Origin: Trametes villosa
Lineage: Eukaryota; Basidiomycota; Agaricomycetes; Polyporales; Polyporaceae
Assembly: GCA_002964805.2 (NCBI GenBank)
Contig: PUDQ02000090.1
Location: 56,810-120,809, forward strand
Reading direction: 5' to 3'
Length of the DNA: 64,000 bases
This document shows positions 11,095 through 21,358 of the stretch, piece after piece. Both the position numbers and the translations under genes were made by a program. Numbering within the stretch: the first letter of the stretch is position 1; each line of letters begins with the position of its first letter. The notes under the pieces are model-generated. The model made no database searches. It was not told where the DNA came from and saw only the letters and a list, made by a program, of their open reading frames with translations.

Positions 11095-12057
11095 TTCTCC
11101 AGCACCCCTGGCGTCTCTTCGCCATGCGCTTGAGGCGTCGTCGCCGCTGTTGCCGTTGTTGGCTATAGCGAGTCCGCGACACTGGTGATGAATGACTTCA
11201 GAATAGAGCGGTGTGCATAATAGTAGTCGGTAGAATGATGCGCACCTCGCGCTTCCTATTGGGCTGGTTCATGATCGATATCCGTATTGAGGCCCTCGAA
11301 ACTGCACAGCGCGCCTGTGGCTCCGTCGGGCAACTTTTTGAAGAGGCCTGTCTACAGCATAATAGACTGTAGAGATGCGAGGCGCAACTATTCCATGAGG
11401 CCCACTGTAGAGAGACCCGAGAGCAGATGATAGAGAAAATGGAGGGCTTGAGCGTCGCGCGACAGGGCGCGTGAGTCCGATGTGGCGATAAGTACCTGGG
11501 CGTAAAGCGCTTAGTGAAGGCGTCTGGTATCAACACGAGAGCGGTTATGTCAAACGCAGAGGCAACAAGAGTTGAATTGTAGAGCGCCTCAAGCGGCGGC
11601 CCTCCTGACTGTTATGAGGGAGAGTGTGGGTGTGTGGAGAGAGCCGGAGGGTCTGAGCGCGGTGGTGGTGGAGCGTCGGAGTCCGTCCGAGAGCCTCGTG
11701 GCGTTGTTTCCCACGCACTACTTACTCACCCCCGTCAACTCGGGCCGCCATCCAATCCACTGTTCTCCACTCTCCAGAGCTTCAGCGCTCAGCATCGAGC
11801 TCCTTTATCGACTCACACTCTCACGCGGGTGCTCATAGAAATTTCTGGAGGTGAACACACATGTACAGACTGGCAGGCAACAAGTGCGCGAGATAGCCAG
11901 ACTATACTGCATTGAATGGCTGGCCGTCGTCCACAGTCGGTAGCAAACTCACCACAAGGCACTACTCGAGCCCGGTCCCGTCAGATGTGAGTGAGCTTCA
12001 GCTACAGTTCCGATGTATTCAACTACATGTCTGTGCCAGTCAACGCGTGATGACTAA
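11095..12057. other. Intergenic region, about 960 bases
   Basis: No convincing frame. A minus-strand frame at 11198-11536 lacks spans or motifs and I do not call it. This gap could hold a decayed cluster member but I see no direct remnant. Confidence 0.4.
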
Positions 12058-12797
12058 CTACTCGTCGACCTTCGTCAACTGCAGCAAAAGCACTAGGACA
12101 CCCACACACCAACAGACCGGCCCCACCTGGCTCAACCCCCGTGCGCCCAGCAACACGACATCCATCATCCCATATCCCGCCGGCATACTCCCTCCCGCGA
12201 TTCTCAAGACAGAGGTTCCGACGACGAGTGCGATCAATCCGCCGCAGATGCTGAATCCCGTCATGAGGAGCAACGCTACAGTTCCGACTCGGACGGCGGA
12301 ACGACGCCTAGCAGCAGGGCTTCTGCCTCGGACTTTGGCAGCCCGGGCGTCGTCGATGCGGCGGTAGTATCTGTACTAAGCAAACCCGATGGTGGCGCCT
12401 ACGGGCCCGCACGCGACGAGAGCTGCCGGTATTCCGAGGTGAGCGGCGAATTCCCAGTCCTGCCTGGTCGCTTGCGGGAGTTGTAAGCCCGCCGCCTGGA
12501 TGGTGACGCTAGATGACCAGCAGATGAGGACGCTCCATACGACTGCGAGCGTAACACTGCGTAGGAGAACCGGGCGTCCTGAGTCGGTACGCCTGATATA
12601 CCGGCGGGTGCGAATGCCGAAGTCGTCGTGAATACGCCGCCCATCGTCGTTGATGTTACCACCCCAGACTTCGGGTCCCGAAGTTGGGAGATACATGTCT
12701 GGGAAGGACCTAGTGACCTCTCGTCAGGGGAGCTGCCGTTCGTCGTATGGTTCGGCACTTACTCAAAACGCTCGCTATGCCCAGTGCCTGTTTGCAT
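12058..12797 (-). pseudogene. Multi-span membrane protein with an in-frame stop (cluster member D)
   Basis: Exon 1 encodes MQTGTGHSERFE; an intron with GTAAGT donor and CACTAG acceptor gives the continuation SFPDMYLPTSGPEV. Hydrophobic spans follow (SVTLAVVWSVLICWSSS, then HLGIPAALVACGPVGATIGF). At 12376-12378 a single TAG interrupts the frame. The same frame then continues without break through YRYYRRIDDARAAK and two more spans (ICGGLIALVVGTSVLRIAG, PVCWCVGVLVLLLQL) to the stop after TKVDE. In member B the same place reads GTAW, so the TAG may be a mutated TGG. A TATA box lies 92 bases upstream. Architecture, small first exon and strand match member B. A truncated functional protein cannot be excluded. 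Confidence 0.6.
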
Positions 12798-12888
12798 CTT
12801 GCGGCTTGGAACGGTTCGAGTTGGCTGATCGGTACGTGTTGGAGTAAACCTCGAGAGGTCACTGAAGATTCTCAGACTCTTCGCAGTC

Positions 12889-12896
12889 CTTATATA
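12889..12896 (-). promoter_or_regulatory. TATA box of cluster member D
   Basis: TATATAAG on the minus strand, about 92 bases before the ATG at 12797. Confidence 0.5.
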
Positions 12897-13770
12897 CCCT
12901 AGGGCAGCTACTGGGACCTAACCTGTACCGCCACTGTCCTAGCGGGGTAGGAAGTCGCTGGCGTGCTCGGCCTAGCACTTCGCCGCCGCCCTACGTGGTT
13001 ACACCACCACCAATAGCGTCGCCTCAGTAGGGCCGATCAACATCAAAAGGTATACTCGGGCGCATTTTTGCCTTTTATTCTCAAGCTTGCGCGGCTGACT
13101 ACAGAATCAACCCGTTCTATAGAGCCTGAGACCTGCAGCATTCGCTAATTGTGGGGTCAAACGGTGTAGGTGGTACTGATCTATCTAAGTTCACCTAGCC
13201 ACAATTGTGCGCGCGGCTTCTCCATTCGAGCGCGGAGGCTCCCCTTCATTATCGCCTCGACAGAGAACAATTGCTCGTCGCCGCGCTGTCATACTGGTGG
13301 CTTTTCTAGTGATGCCGCATGCAAGGCTATCCCGCCTTAGGGTCGCGTGCGCTCAGGCGGATTGATCGTCGCGCTGGGAGTGTGTCAACAGCACCAACGG
13401 TGAATAGTAGCCGAATGGATTCGTGAGTGTCTCTGTCGCGGCTATGCGCGAGGCTAACTTGTTTGCAGAGCGCCCCGTGGCGCGTGAGTCACCGCGCTCA
13501 CAACGACCGATCCACGATCCCCATCGACAGCGGTGTTCATATACATACGGCACTATGACCACCTGATTGTGACGTCTCTGTTTTCGGACGTCATACGTTC
13601 TTATCACCTTTGGCTTATACGCCTATAGCAGGAATGGCGACGAAACTCATGGGCTGCCTCTTATACGGCCATTTTGCGCTACGATTGTCGGTCCATTCGA
13701 GGTGCAGCCTATCGAGCTATTACGCAGTACTCTACGGGTGCTGTCCAGCAGCCCACCGCGAGTGCTCTAA
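12897..13770. other. Intergenic region, about 870 bases
   Basis: Lower GC than the coding stretches; no gene, tRNA or repeat recognised on either strand. Confidence 0.45.
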
Positions 13771-14523
13771 CTACAGTCCAGCGCACATGCACCCTGCAGG
13801 ATTCATCGCCGCCATCACGAAGATAGCCACCGCCCCGAAGAGGAACGCCGTCCCCACCGCGCCCACCTTGAACACCAGCCGGATCTCCTGCCCCGTCAGC
13901 GGGTTGTTCAACGTGATGTCTCCCGGCGCCGGCACATGCCCCGGCGACAGGTCGATGACCACCATCCGCCCCTCCCTCGACTTCGCCGCATTCAGCACCA
14001 GCGCGCCGACGCCCTGGACCACGAACAGCCCGAGGAGGCTCCATAACGCCATCCAGAGTATGATGTGTCCGTTCCACTGGCGCAGCCTCGTCCCGTCCTC
14101 CTTCGTCCCCGCGAGCGTGGCCAAGAGCGCCCAAAGGAGCACGAGCACCAGCGCTGCTGTCGTGCCGACAACAACCGCGCCGACTACGCCGGAGCGCACC
14201 CCGGCGTGCTGTACCGCGGCGCGGGCTGCATCCCCGAGCACGTACCTGCCGAGGACGATGGTGAAGTAGGAGAGTGATTGTGCGGGGATACACGCCATGA
14301 TGACGGCGAGGACGTAGGGCGAGAAGAAGGTCGTGAGGAAGATGCGGCCGCGGGTCGGTTTCTTCGTGACTTGCGCCTTCGGTGGGGTCGTGCGGCGAGA
14401 TGGTCCGGGCGCGGGGATGAAGGTGGGTGGCGCGCGGCCTCTCTCGATATCGCGGGAGGGAGGGTATGTGGGGTTGTTGAGGGTAATGCTCGACGCGGTC
14501 GAAGCGCTGCGGTTGACGGGCAT
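13771..14523 (-). CDS. Multi-span membrane protein of unknown function (cluster member E)
   Basis: Single exon, 250 residues, starting MPVNRSASTASSITLNNP. A Ser/Pro/Arg-rich tail of about 70 residues precedes the first span (SPYVLAVIMACIPAQSLSYF). The second span reads SGVVGAVVVGTTAALVLVLL, with the small-residue pattern of members A, B and F. Then come the third (LWMALWSLLGLFVVQGVGAL) and fourth (VGAVGTAFLFGAVAIFVMAA), ending near CMCAGL. The loop before the last span repeats the N-terminal LNNP tetrapeptide, probably by chance. Function unknown. Confidence 0.72.
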   Translation of the reverse strand: MPVNRSASTASSITLNNPTYPPSRDIERGRAPPTFIPAPGPSRRTTPPKAQVTKKPTRGRIFLTTFFSPYVLAVIMACIPAQSLSYFTIVLGRYVLGDAARAAVQHAGVRSGVVGAVVVGTTAALVLVLLWALLATLAGTKEDGTRLRQWNGHIILWMALWSLLGLFVVQGVGALVLNAAKSREGRMVVIDLSPGHVPAPGDITLNNPLTGQEIRLVFKVGAVGTAFLFGAVAIFVMAAMNPAGCMCAGL

Positions 14524-15163
14524 TTTGCTATAATGGAAGGTGTTGACGAGTCGCAGACTTCGGAGAAGGGAGAACGGCGGTGGAATAAATGTCAAGGAAA
14601 AGAATGTGGTGCTCCGAAGGACGACGGGAACGGAGGGAGAACGGGGAGAGGTAGAGTTTGTTCGGCGGACGTACCAATAAAATACTGTCGAGCTGTGGCC
14701 GACGCTTTGACGATGAGGTGCATAGCGCAGCCATGGCCGGCTCCGCTTTGCTATAGGTAGCACTCGAGCCACAGCGGCACTTCACCGTTTGGCGAACGGC
14801 AAGCAACGCCACACGCTCCCTTCTTGATGAACGACAACGAACGGCCTGGAATACATTACACCACTCCCAACCGTAGAGTTCGGGGAACGGCTAGTCGTTG
14901 ATACCATGAGGGAACGAGACGTACCAAATTCGGAGGTAGATACGTGGGGTTGCGTCCGGGTGCCGCGCAATCACTGGCAGATTCATGTCGTTCAAGTGTA
15001 CCGGTCAGTCAATCGCAAGCTATGCCCCGGGTTCTCGTGTACACGTCCATCGTAGGCTCGAAGATGTGATATACGAGGGTCATGCAGTGCATTGCGCCGA
15101 TACGGCCGTACAAGAGACGATATACAGGGCAAGAACATATCAGTCCATCATTGCAAATGTCCG
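14524..15163. other. Intergenic region, about 640 bases
   Basis: Upstream of member E and downstream of member F. No gene recognised. Confidence 0.45.
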
Positions 15164-15823
15164 TCACGATCCGCAGACCGCCGTAGCCAACAGGACAAAC
15201 GCGAGTACACCCACAATAACGCCTGCTAGGAGGCCGAGCCCGATCCCGTACACCTTCAGCGCAAGCTTGACGGTATATCCCAGCGCCACAAGGTGTTCTG
15301 GATGCAACACAACCCCAATCGCGGATGCGAAACCGCCTGCAATGACCGCGATGATGGTAACGACCACCGCGAGGGGGTGTCCGCCCCACTCGCTGCCCAG
15401 CTCGATGGGCTCGTCGTGGAGATGGGTGATTATCCAGAGGAGGTGCGCGGTGACGCCGATCCCCGCGCCGAGGATGGTAGAGCCAATGAGCACGGCGACG
15501 GTGCCTTTCCCAGTGGACGCCTGGATATACGGGCCCGGGTCGAAGAAGTGTCCGCGCTTGAGGATGCCGACGCCGATGCCGCCAAAGATGAGGGCGCAGA
15601 CGAAGGTGACCGCGATGCACCAGAGCGCGAGGCAGAGCGTGATGAGCAGCTCGATGCCTATCCGCCGGAATATCCGCGAAACCCGAGAGGGTGTATCGTG
15701 ATCCTCTGGTGTGTCGGGTTTGGCACGCCACTGGGGTGAACGGGGCGGCGATGGATGGAGATCGTCGCTGTTCAGCGGGAGCAAGGAGTCGGAATACGAA
15801 GGCGACTTGAGCTCGAGCGACAT
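15164..15823 (-). CDS. Multi-span membrane protein of unknown function (cluster member F)
   Basis: Single exon, 219 residues, start MSLELKSPSYSDSLLP at 15823. This start is preferred over the longer open frame because a TATA box lies 111 bases upstream of it. A Ser/Pro-rich tail is followed by four spans: IELLITLCLALWCIAVTFVC, AVLIGSTILGAGIGVTAHLL, LAVVVTIIAVIAGGFASAIG and GIGLGLLAGVIVGVLAFVLL. AVLIGSTILGAGIG is very close in pattern to AVIAGSLLVGCTTG in member B. Function unknown. Confidence 0.75.
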   Translation of the reverse strand: MSLELKSPSYSDSLLPLNSDDLHPSPPRSPQWRAKPDTPEDHDTPSRVSRIFRRIGIELLITLCLALWCIAVTFVCALIFGGIGVGILKRGHFFDPGPYIQASTGKGTVAVLIGSTILGAGIGVTAHLLWIITHLHDEPIELGSEWGGHPLAVVVTIIAVIAGGFASAIGVVLHPEHLVALGYTVKLALKVYGIGLGLLAGVIVGVLAFVLLATAVCGS

Positions 15824-15933
15824 CTGCGGAGGACTCGAGAGGATACTGAGGAGGTGCTGTTGGGCGGCTGTGCGTACGCGACTCTGGATGGGGGACGGAT
15901 GGCGCTGTGGATCGGGATGGACGAGACGCGTCC

Positions 15934-15939
15934 TATATA
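15934..15939 (-). promoter_or_regulatory. TATA box of cluster member F
   Basis: TATATA (CTATATAG context) about 111 bases before the ATG at 15823; it supports the downstream start choice. Confidence 0.55.
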
Positions 15940-16782
15940 GCGCGTCGTGCCGGTACCGGCGGAGAAGGCTGTGGGAAAGAAGCGTGGACAGCTGAAGCAT
16001 TTCGAAGTCCACCCGTGCCTCGGATGGACAAGGCGCGACAATAAGGTTGGTTTGTCCGGCGGGTTACACGGGCGCATGTACCCGAGCGCATTCAACCTGA
16101 CAGCACCAGTTCCTGTGCCGTGGCTATAAGCGATGCTGAAATGCCAGTAAAATAAGTATAACGAGGATAAGCATACCTTTCGTCCAGAAATCCGAAGACG
16201 TGTAGCACTGGTGTACAGAGCGTTAACCCTAGCGAGGCGGTGTCCATGCAAACCCACAAGAAACAGCTTCTGGCAGGAGATGCATATGACCTGTGTTGGA
16301 GAATGTCCGTGGCTTTCATCCGGATTGCATTCCCCACAGTGAGGCGCATAGCAAATAGAATGCGATGCAGAGCTATGACAGAGAGCACGAGAACTTGAAG
16401 ATGAAAGCAGAGGAAAGCAGGCGGTGGTCAAGCTTTGGGCGCCTCTCTCTTGCCAACGAAAGCACGAGCGCTTGGGGCGATCACGCCAGTTGACCACCTC
16501 CCATTCACCTCAGCCATTCATGCAATATTCATGTTCGCAGGACCGCCTGATATCTGGGGATTTGAATACCCAACGCGCTTTCACGTGAGCACAGGGAAGC
16601 TACGAGGGACTTCGCGATCGGTTACGTTACCGAACCGCCCGCGGCCGTCCGCCTCGCCTCAGGCTCAAAACAAGAATTGCATATCGGACACGGCATTGAA
16701 CTCGGTGCAAGTCACATTCTCCTTGTTATACAAATACGAACAATAATGCATGCACTCTCCGAAGATGCACACAACACAGAAA
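15940..16782. other. Intergenic region, about 840 bases
   Basis: No gene supported. A hydrophobic minus-strand frame at 16092-16388 has no start context or match to the cluster pattern. Confidence 0.4.
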
Positions 16783-17475
16783 CTACCGTCTACTTCTGAA
16801 CAAGGCCCCAAACGCGCGCGCCACCAGCGCGGACGGAGTGGTCGGGGACGCCACCGGAGTAGTGTCAGGCTGGTCGGCCTCCGCTCCCTTCGTAGGCGCA
16901 GCGCTCAGTGGCGACGGCCGTTTCTTCGCCCCCTTAGTCGATATGAAGAGGGATCCTACGGACGAAGATGCGGGCTCTTTCTGGCAATGCGCCAGTAGAG
17001 TCGCAGCTTCGTCCATGGTGCTCGCGCGCGAGACGGGCGGGCTGTCGACGACAGGCCCGCCAAATACCGACTGCCGCCTGAACAGGGTTTCCGTCGCTGT
17101 ATGGGAGGATACAGGTGAGCTACGCTCGTAGGCGAGGATTAGGAATACTGACGCGTTACGAGAGGCTCGTCTGCCTCCCCTTCCGCGTCCTCGGCGATGC
17201 TGCTCGACCTCCACGGCGCTTGCAGAAGCGGGTCCGTGATGAAGTCCCCCGAGGAGAAACGCGTATCGCGATGAGAGGGAGCAAAGGTATCCATCGTGCC
17301 GGTCTCGAAGAGCACGGTACTGACAGACCCCGTAACATGCGGTCCACGGCGCACGTCCTTGCGATCCGCTGAGCCAAGAGTCAGATCCGCGTCCTGGCGG
17401 TGCAGCGCAGGTCCAGGGACACTCACCTTTAGCGGCCTTTAGTGGGTCACAAGTGGCGAGGCTATACTGGCTCAT
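16783..17475 (-). CDS. Hypothetical soluble protein (cluster member G)
   Basis: Three exons joined in phase. Exon 1 is MSQYSLATCDPLKAAK. After a GTGAGT intron comes DRKDVRRGPHVTGSVSTVLF through DEPLVT. After a GTCAGT intron comes TETLFRRQSVFGGPVVDSPP to GALFRSRR. About 190 residues, Ser/Pro-rich, with no membrane span and a basic C-terminus. TATA box 79 bases upstream. It differs from its multi-span neighbours and I recognise no family. Confidence 0.6.
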   Translation of the reverse strand: MSQYSLATCDPLKAAKGECPWTCAAPPGRGSDSWLSGSQGRAPWTACYGVCQYRALRDRHDGYLCSLSSRYAFLLGGLHHGPASASAVEVEQHRRGRGRGGRRASRNASVFLILAYERSSPVSSHTATETLFRRQSVFGGPVVDSPPVSRASTMDEAATLLAHCQKEPASSSVGSLFISTKGAKKRPSPLSAAPTKGAEADQPDTTPVASPTTPSALVARAFGALFRSRR

Positions 17476-17553
17476 GTTCGTGGTGGGTAAGGCTATGTGG
17501 CGGGAGTCGGCGTATGTGTGCTGAGTAACGCCACCGGCGGTTCTGAGCGTCCC

Positions 17554-17559
17554 TTATAT
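17554..17559 (-). promoter_or_regulatory. TATA box of gene G
   Basis: TATAAG on the minus strand, 79 bases before the ATG at 17475. Confidence 0.5.
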
Positions 17560-18094
17560 CATGGGTGAGCGAGGACCCTGGATGTTTTTCCAACCAACTC
17601 GAGCGCTGCGATGTTGGGAAAGTACGGTGCTTGTTCCCATGCGAAGGCGCCTCGTTTGTACAAGGCTCATGCCACTGTTAAGCGAGGGAATCGCCCAACT
17701 CGTGTTGTCTTCTAGCTGTACTCGGACCACGCGTTCGCGGCATCAATATAAAATACAAACCAGTCTGCTGGTATGCGCACATATTCTCTCGCCTAGACCA
17801 GGTTACCCGAGCGACAATAAGGCAGAACGTCTCGCGGCATCGCGGGCGCATGTGGCAAGAAGCCCTCGTGGTGGGATGGACCAAGCTCGACGCTGACATA
17901 CAGGAGGCGTGGTTTGTCCGATTTCTCCGACTCTGACATCTCTCATAGGAGATGCGAATAATAACGGCGGACGCAACGGTATGTCCGCGTTAGAGAAAGT
18001 ACGTTCATTAAACGAAAGGGTATATGAAGTACACATTGAAACTCACAGACTCAACGAGCTCGATCGAGTTAGCAGTCAACAAGCCCGAGCGCGG
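17560..18094. other. Intergenic region, about 530 bases
   Basis: Nothing recognised beyond the gene G promoter. Confidence 0.45.
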
Positions 18095-19015
18095 TCAGAC
18101 TCCGTAACTACACTCAACATCCATGATAGCCCCGATCATACCTTTCGGACGCCACGGGACCATCGGGCGGCTGGCGTCCGAATCTGCATCTTGAAGCTCC
18201 TTCTGCGCCGCGACCAACTTGAAGATCTCCTCCTCCACATAGGCCTTGAACCGGGGCCACGCGAGGTACAGACTCAGCAGATACCAGACCGCCTGCGGAG
18301 GGTACAGCAGCGCCGCCCCAACGACTGCCGCGCGGACCGCATGCGTGACATCCATCAGGCTCGACGCGTCGGCCATTGCGTGTCGCAGAACCGCAGTACC
18401 CAACGCCGCCGCGGCCGCTGCGTATGCCATTTCCGAGGGCGCGATCATGATCGCGTAGTGTATGCGGGCGAGGAGAAGCCTGGTCATGGAGAGCTCCCGC
18501 CTCCTCCTCGAGATGGCCTCTTGATCTTTCTTCTGGATCGGTGGTGGCGTGGGCGCAGGCTGCCAGTGCGGGATGCCTTTGATTGTGCGCACAAAGAAGG
18601 GAAGGATGGAAAAGAGGAAGAGGAAGATGGCCATGATGAGCGCGCCCCCGACCGCTCCGACGCGCACGGCGTTCTCGACGGGGACGCCATAGGTGATGTC
18701 GTTTGCGATCGCTGCATGGAGAACTGCCCAACCAACGAGGATGTACGTCGACTGTATGAAGGCCTCGCGCCCCGCAAGGAAGAGAGGCCATACTGCGAAG
18801 AGCACGACGGCGGTGGCGTCTCGGGCGTGCCAGGGGAGGAGGGCGAGGACGAGTGCGGTCTCTGGGAATGTGGCGAAGAGGACCTTCGTATGGTACGCTG
18901 ACGGTTCGTCCAAGATTGCGAGGCGGTCGGTTGGCAGCCGGACAGGAGGGTACAGCGTGTGGACAGGCCCGCGAACGAGGGTCAAGCTAAGATTGCAGCT
19001 GTATACCCGTCTCAT
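18095..19015 (-). CDS. Multi-span membrane protein of unknown function (cluster member H)
   Basis: 306 residues from MRRVYSCNLSLTLVRGPVHT in a single exon. Hydrophobic stretches: ETALVLALLPWHARDATAVV, VVLFAVWPLFLAGREAF, STYILVGWAVLHAAIAN, VGAVGGALIMAIFLFLFSIL, MIAPSEMAYAAAAAALGTAV and AAVVGAALLYPPQAVWYLLS. A basic cytosolic loop (EAISRRRRELSM) separates the halves. The span AVRVGAVGGALIMA resembles the second-span pattern of A, B, E and F, but the protein is longer, so it is the most diverged candidate member. Function unknown. Confidence 0.68.
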   Translation of the reverse strand: MRRVYSCNLSLTLVRGPVHTLYPPVRLPTDRLAILDEPSAYHTKVLFATFPETALVLALLPWHARDATAVVLFAVWPLFLAGREAFIQSTYILVGWAVLHAAIANDITYGVPVENAVRVGAVGGALIMAIFLFLFSILPFFVRTIKGIPHWQPAPTPPPIQKKDQEAISRRRRELSMTRLLLARIHYAIMIAPSEMAYAAAAAALGTAVLRHAMADASSLMDVTHAVRAAVVGAALLYPPQAVWYLLSLYLAWPRFKAYVEEEIFKLVAAQKELQDADSDASRPMVPWRPKGMIGAIMDVECSYGV

Positions 19016-20616
19016 GTTGTGCGGAGGGTGACTGGCGAGAGGTGAAAGATCGAGGCAATCTGCGTGGGGCGGGACTTGCAAAGAGCGACTCGCCACCGAA
19101 CGTTCAGGGCGGGTGTAAATAAGGAGGACGAGCGGCTCTTTGTGTCTCTTCAACGAGCAGAGCGACGGGCGGACCCCAGCATCCATTCTTTGGGCGGGTG
19201 CGGGCGTAGTATGGCAAGGCAATCGCGTCCAGTCGGTCGGAAAAGCGCTGTTGAGGGTTACTCGGCGGCTAGGCGATGCTGTGTGTGCTCAAAAGCCGGA
19301 GGATGACGTTCGCCGCGAGCATCCTGAAGCGGCAGGATCCGCAGAGCAACCACATAGAAGCAGTCCTGGCACTTGACCAGAGCTCAGGGCGTGGCAGTCC
19401 ACCAAGGCGGTGCCGTCGGAGTGGTAACAGCTAGCGGATAGTAGTAAGCAGAGCTTAGGCTCGCGGGAGACTCACCAGTATAAGTATCCGATCCCGAGTT
19501 CTGGGGCTGCGTCCATTCTGGATGCATAGCTTGTGGGAAGTCGCCTTGACTGTACGGGTCATGCGCAGTTATGCTGGAATAAGCTGGATCCGCAGGAAGA
19601 TAATCTATCACCACCAGCGCTGCCGTGTATGTGAGGCCCTGCGCGCGAATATCCGACGATGTGGTTTGGGCGTATCTCGAGGCATCTTGGGACCCTGACC
19701 GCCATAGGGCGCCAGTCGGCGCGCCGCGGCATGCGTGCACTGTGCTGAACGCTTCCCGAGGTCCCGAACTCGGAGTCAGCGGGTGTATATGTGTGCAGTG
19801 CCTAGTATTGCCGCGCAAGGGGGCGGTCCTCATCGCTGTAGATATTCTATTACTCATTTCAGCATCTTAACTGCTGGTATCAGTAAGAAACATGAACGTT
19901 ATCGTGATACTCACCTGGTGAACATCTTGTTTAAGAAGAACAGAGCAACACCCTAGAGGCGCCCGATAGCCTCGTGGCGAGGTACTTTACTTGACGCCCG
20001 CGTACTTGGCTGCTCTCTGCCACTTGCTCCGACGACTCGGACCCCGCCACTGGCGGTTGAGCTGTCGATATTCCCACCTCTCTTACGACCAGATATCCGT
20101 TCCCTATCTTGGTATACAAAACCCCTCATGCATCTCCCTGGACCACGCAGTAGGAGCTCGGTATGCCACTGGTAACCACCGCAAGGTAGTAGTACCATAC
20201 TACAACGATGAAGCGACCTCCCTGCCCGTGTACCGCCCACTGCCCAACATAAAGTCTACCATCTCAGAATATGTCAGGCGGTTGCTCATCGGGCCACTGC
20301 GTCAAGTCTCCCGGCGTGTAACAACTCTCCTAAAGTGGGTACAACACACTGCTGATTTTACTTCGCCTTGTAGTCAGGCACCGCCCAAACAGCGAATGGT
20401 CCTTGCGTTGTGACCACACCCTTCTTTAAAAACAAGGTCATCCCGCTCAGCCACTTATGGCCACTGCGTCGTATATGGCGTTTCGTTTATTGCGCCACGC
20501 GCCTGGCTGCTCGGAGCTGCGCAGCCGCAAACGCGATCGTGTAAGTCAACCTCCGCGGACATAAGGTACGTCGCAACGGTTATGCCTGGTATAATCGGTA
20601 AAGGTATGCTGAGTGG
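19016..20616. other. Unexplained stretch, about 1.6 kb
   Basis: No gene confidently called. On the minus strand 19384-19857 is open (157 codons, low-complexity C-terminus YYYPLAVTTPTAPPW). Around 20400-20450 there is a plausible short exon start (MTLFLKKGVVTTQGPFAVW) with an unresolved downstream exon. These could be remnants of a transcription-factor-like or other gene, but no motif is recognisable. Confidence 0.3.
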
Positions 20617-20622
20617 TATAAA
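20617..20622 (+). promoter_or_regulatory. TATA box of the small acidic gene
   Basis: TATAAA on the plus strand, 83 bases upstream of the ATG at 20700. Confidence 0.55.
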
Positions 20623-20699
20623 TGGCCATGGTTCTCGTTTGGCCATCGTGAATCATATCCGTTCTCGACACCTCCTCGCCACTCGTACTCCACGACACT

Positions 20700-21358
20700 A
20701 TGAACACGCAATGTCAAGGCCTTTCTATGCAGACTCCCCGTAAGTCATTCTCTGCTCCTCCTCTACACGTCTGACCGAGACCACCAAGCGTACACCCAGC
20801 ACCTGCTGATGCATGCGGCCCCCGACGATGCTGCCACAGGCAAGCTGGTCGGCGCCGGTGCTATGAGCGAAGACGCTACATGCGTCTATCATACGCCAAT
20901 CATTGACGATGCCGGCCTCTGTCACGACAAGGCTGGCAAGTCTGGCATGACTCGTGTTCAATTGATATTCGACGACTCTCCACGCAAGACCGAGGTAGCC
21001 ATGGCATGGCTCGACGATGAAGATACACTCACTGACACCTGTGAGTACCTACGTGTTCGCGTTCGTCGAGTCACGCATTCATTCGTGTTGCCTAGCCAAT
21101 CAATCGTCCTCGACATACGACGACGCCCTCGGAGTCGGAGGGGCTACCTTCTGTAACCCATGCTCCTTCCGCCCGAGCACATCGGACTTCGATCTGGCAG
21201 AGGAGCTCGAGGATGCGCTGGACGTACCTCCGGACAGCCGGTCTCCGTCGCCGGATTCGTGCTCAGCTTCTGACGAGGATGAGGATGGGGACCATCCGTG
21301 CGCCCCTACGCACGCTGGACCTTCCCTCGCCTCGAGAAGGAGAAGGCGGAGCTTCTGA
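20700..21358 (+). CDS. Small acidic Ser/Asp-rich protein of unknown function
   Basis: Three exons assembled from clean GT-AG junctions in consistent phase. Exon 1 is MNTQCQGLSMQTP. Exon 2, after a GTAAGT intron, runs from YTQHLLMHAAPDDAATGKLV to AWLDDEDTLTD. Exon 3, after a GTGAGT intron ending TGCCTAG, runs through NQSSSTYDDALGVGGATFC to a Ser/Asp/Glu stretch (DSCSASDEDEDGDHP) and the basic end SRRRRRSF. About 180 residues; no domain recognised. The acidic-then-basic tail suggests a nuclear or binding protein, which is only a guess. A truncated copy of exon 3 recurs at about 25.8-26.07 kb as part of a segmental duplication. Confidence 0.6.

Noticed and set aside
11198..11536. 112-codon minus-strand frame as another cluster member
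   Set aside because: No membrane-span pattern or small-residue motif like the other members and no plausible promoter.
13992..14277. Small frames on both strands within gene E
   Set aside because: Shadows of the 250-residue membrane protein frame.
19384..19857. 157-codon minus-strand frame as a gene
   Set aside because: No recognisable domain, unclear start, probable GTGAGT donor near 19484 that would cut the frame; kept only as part of an unexplained stretch.
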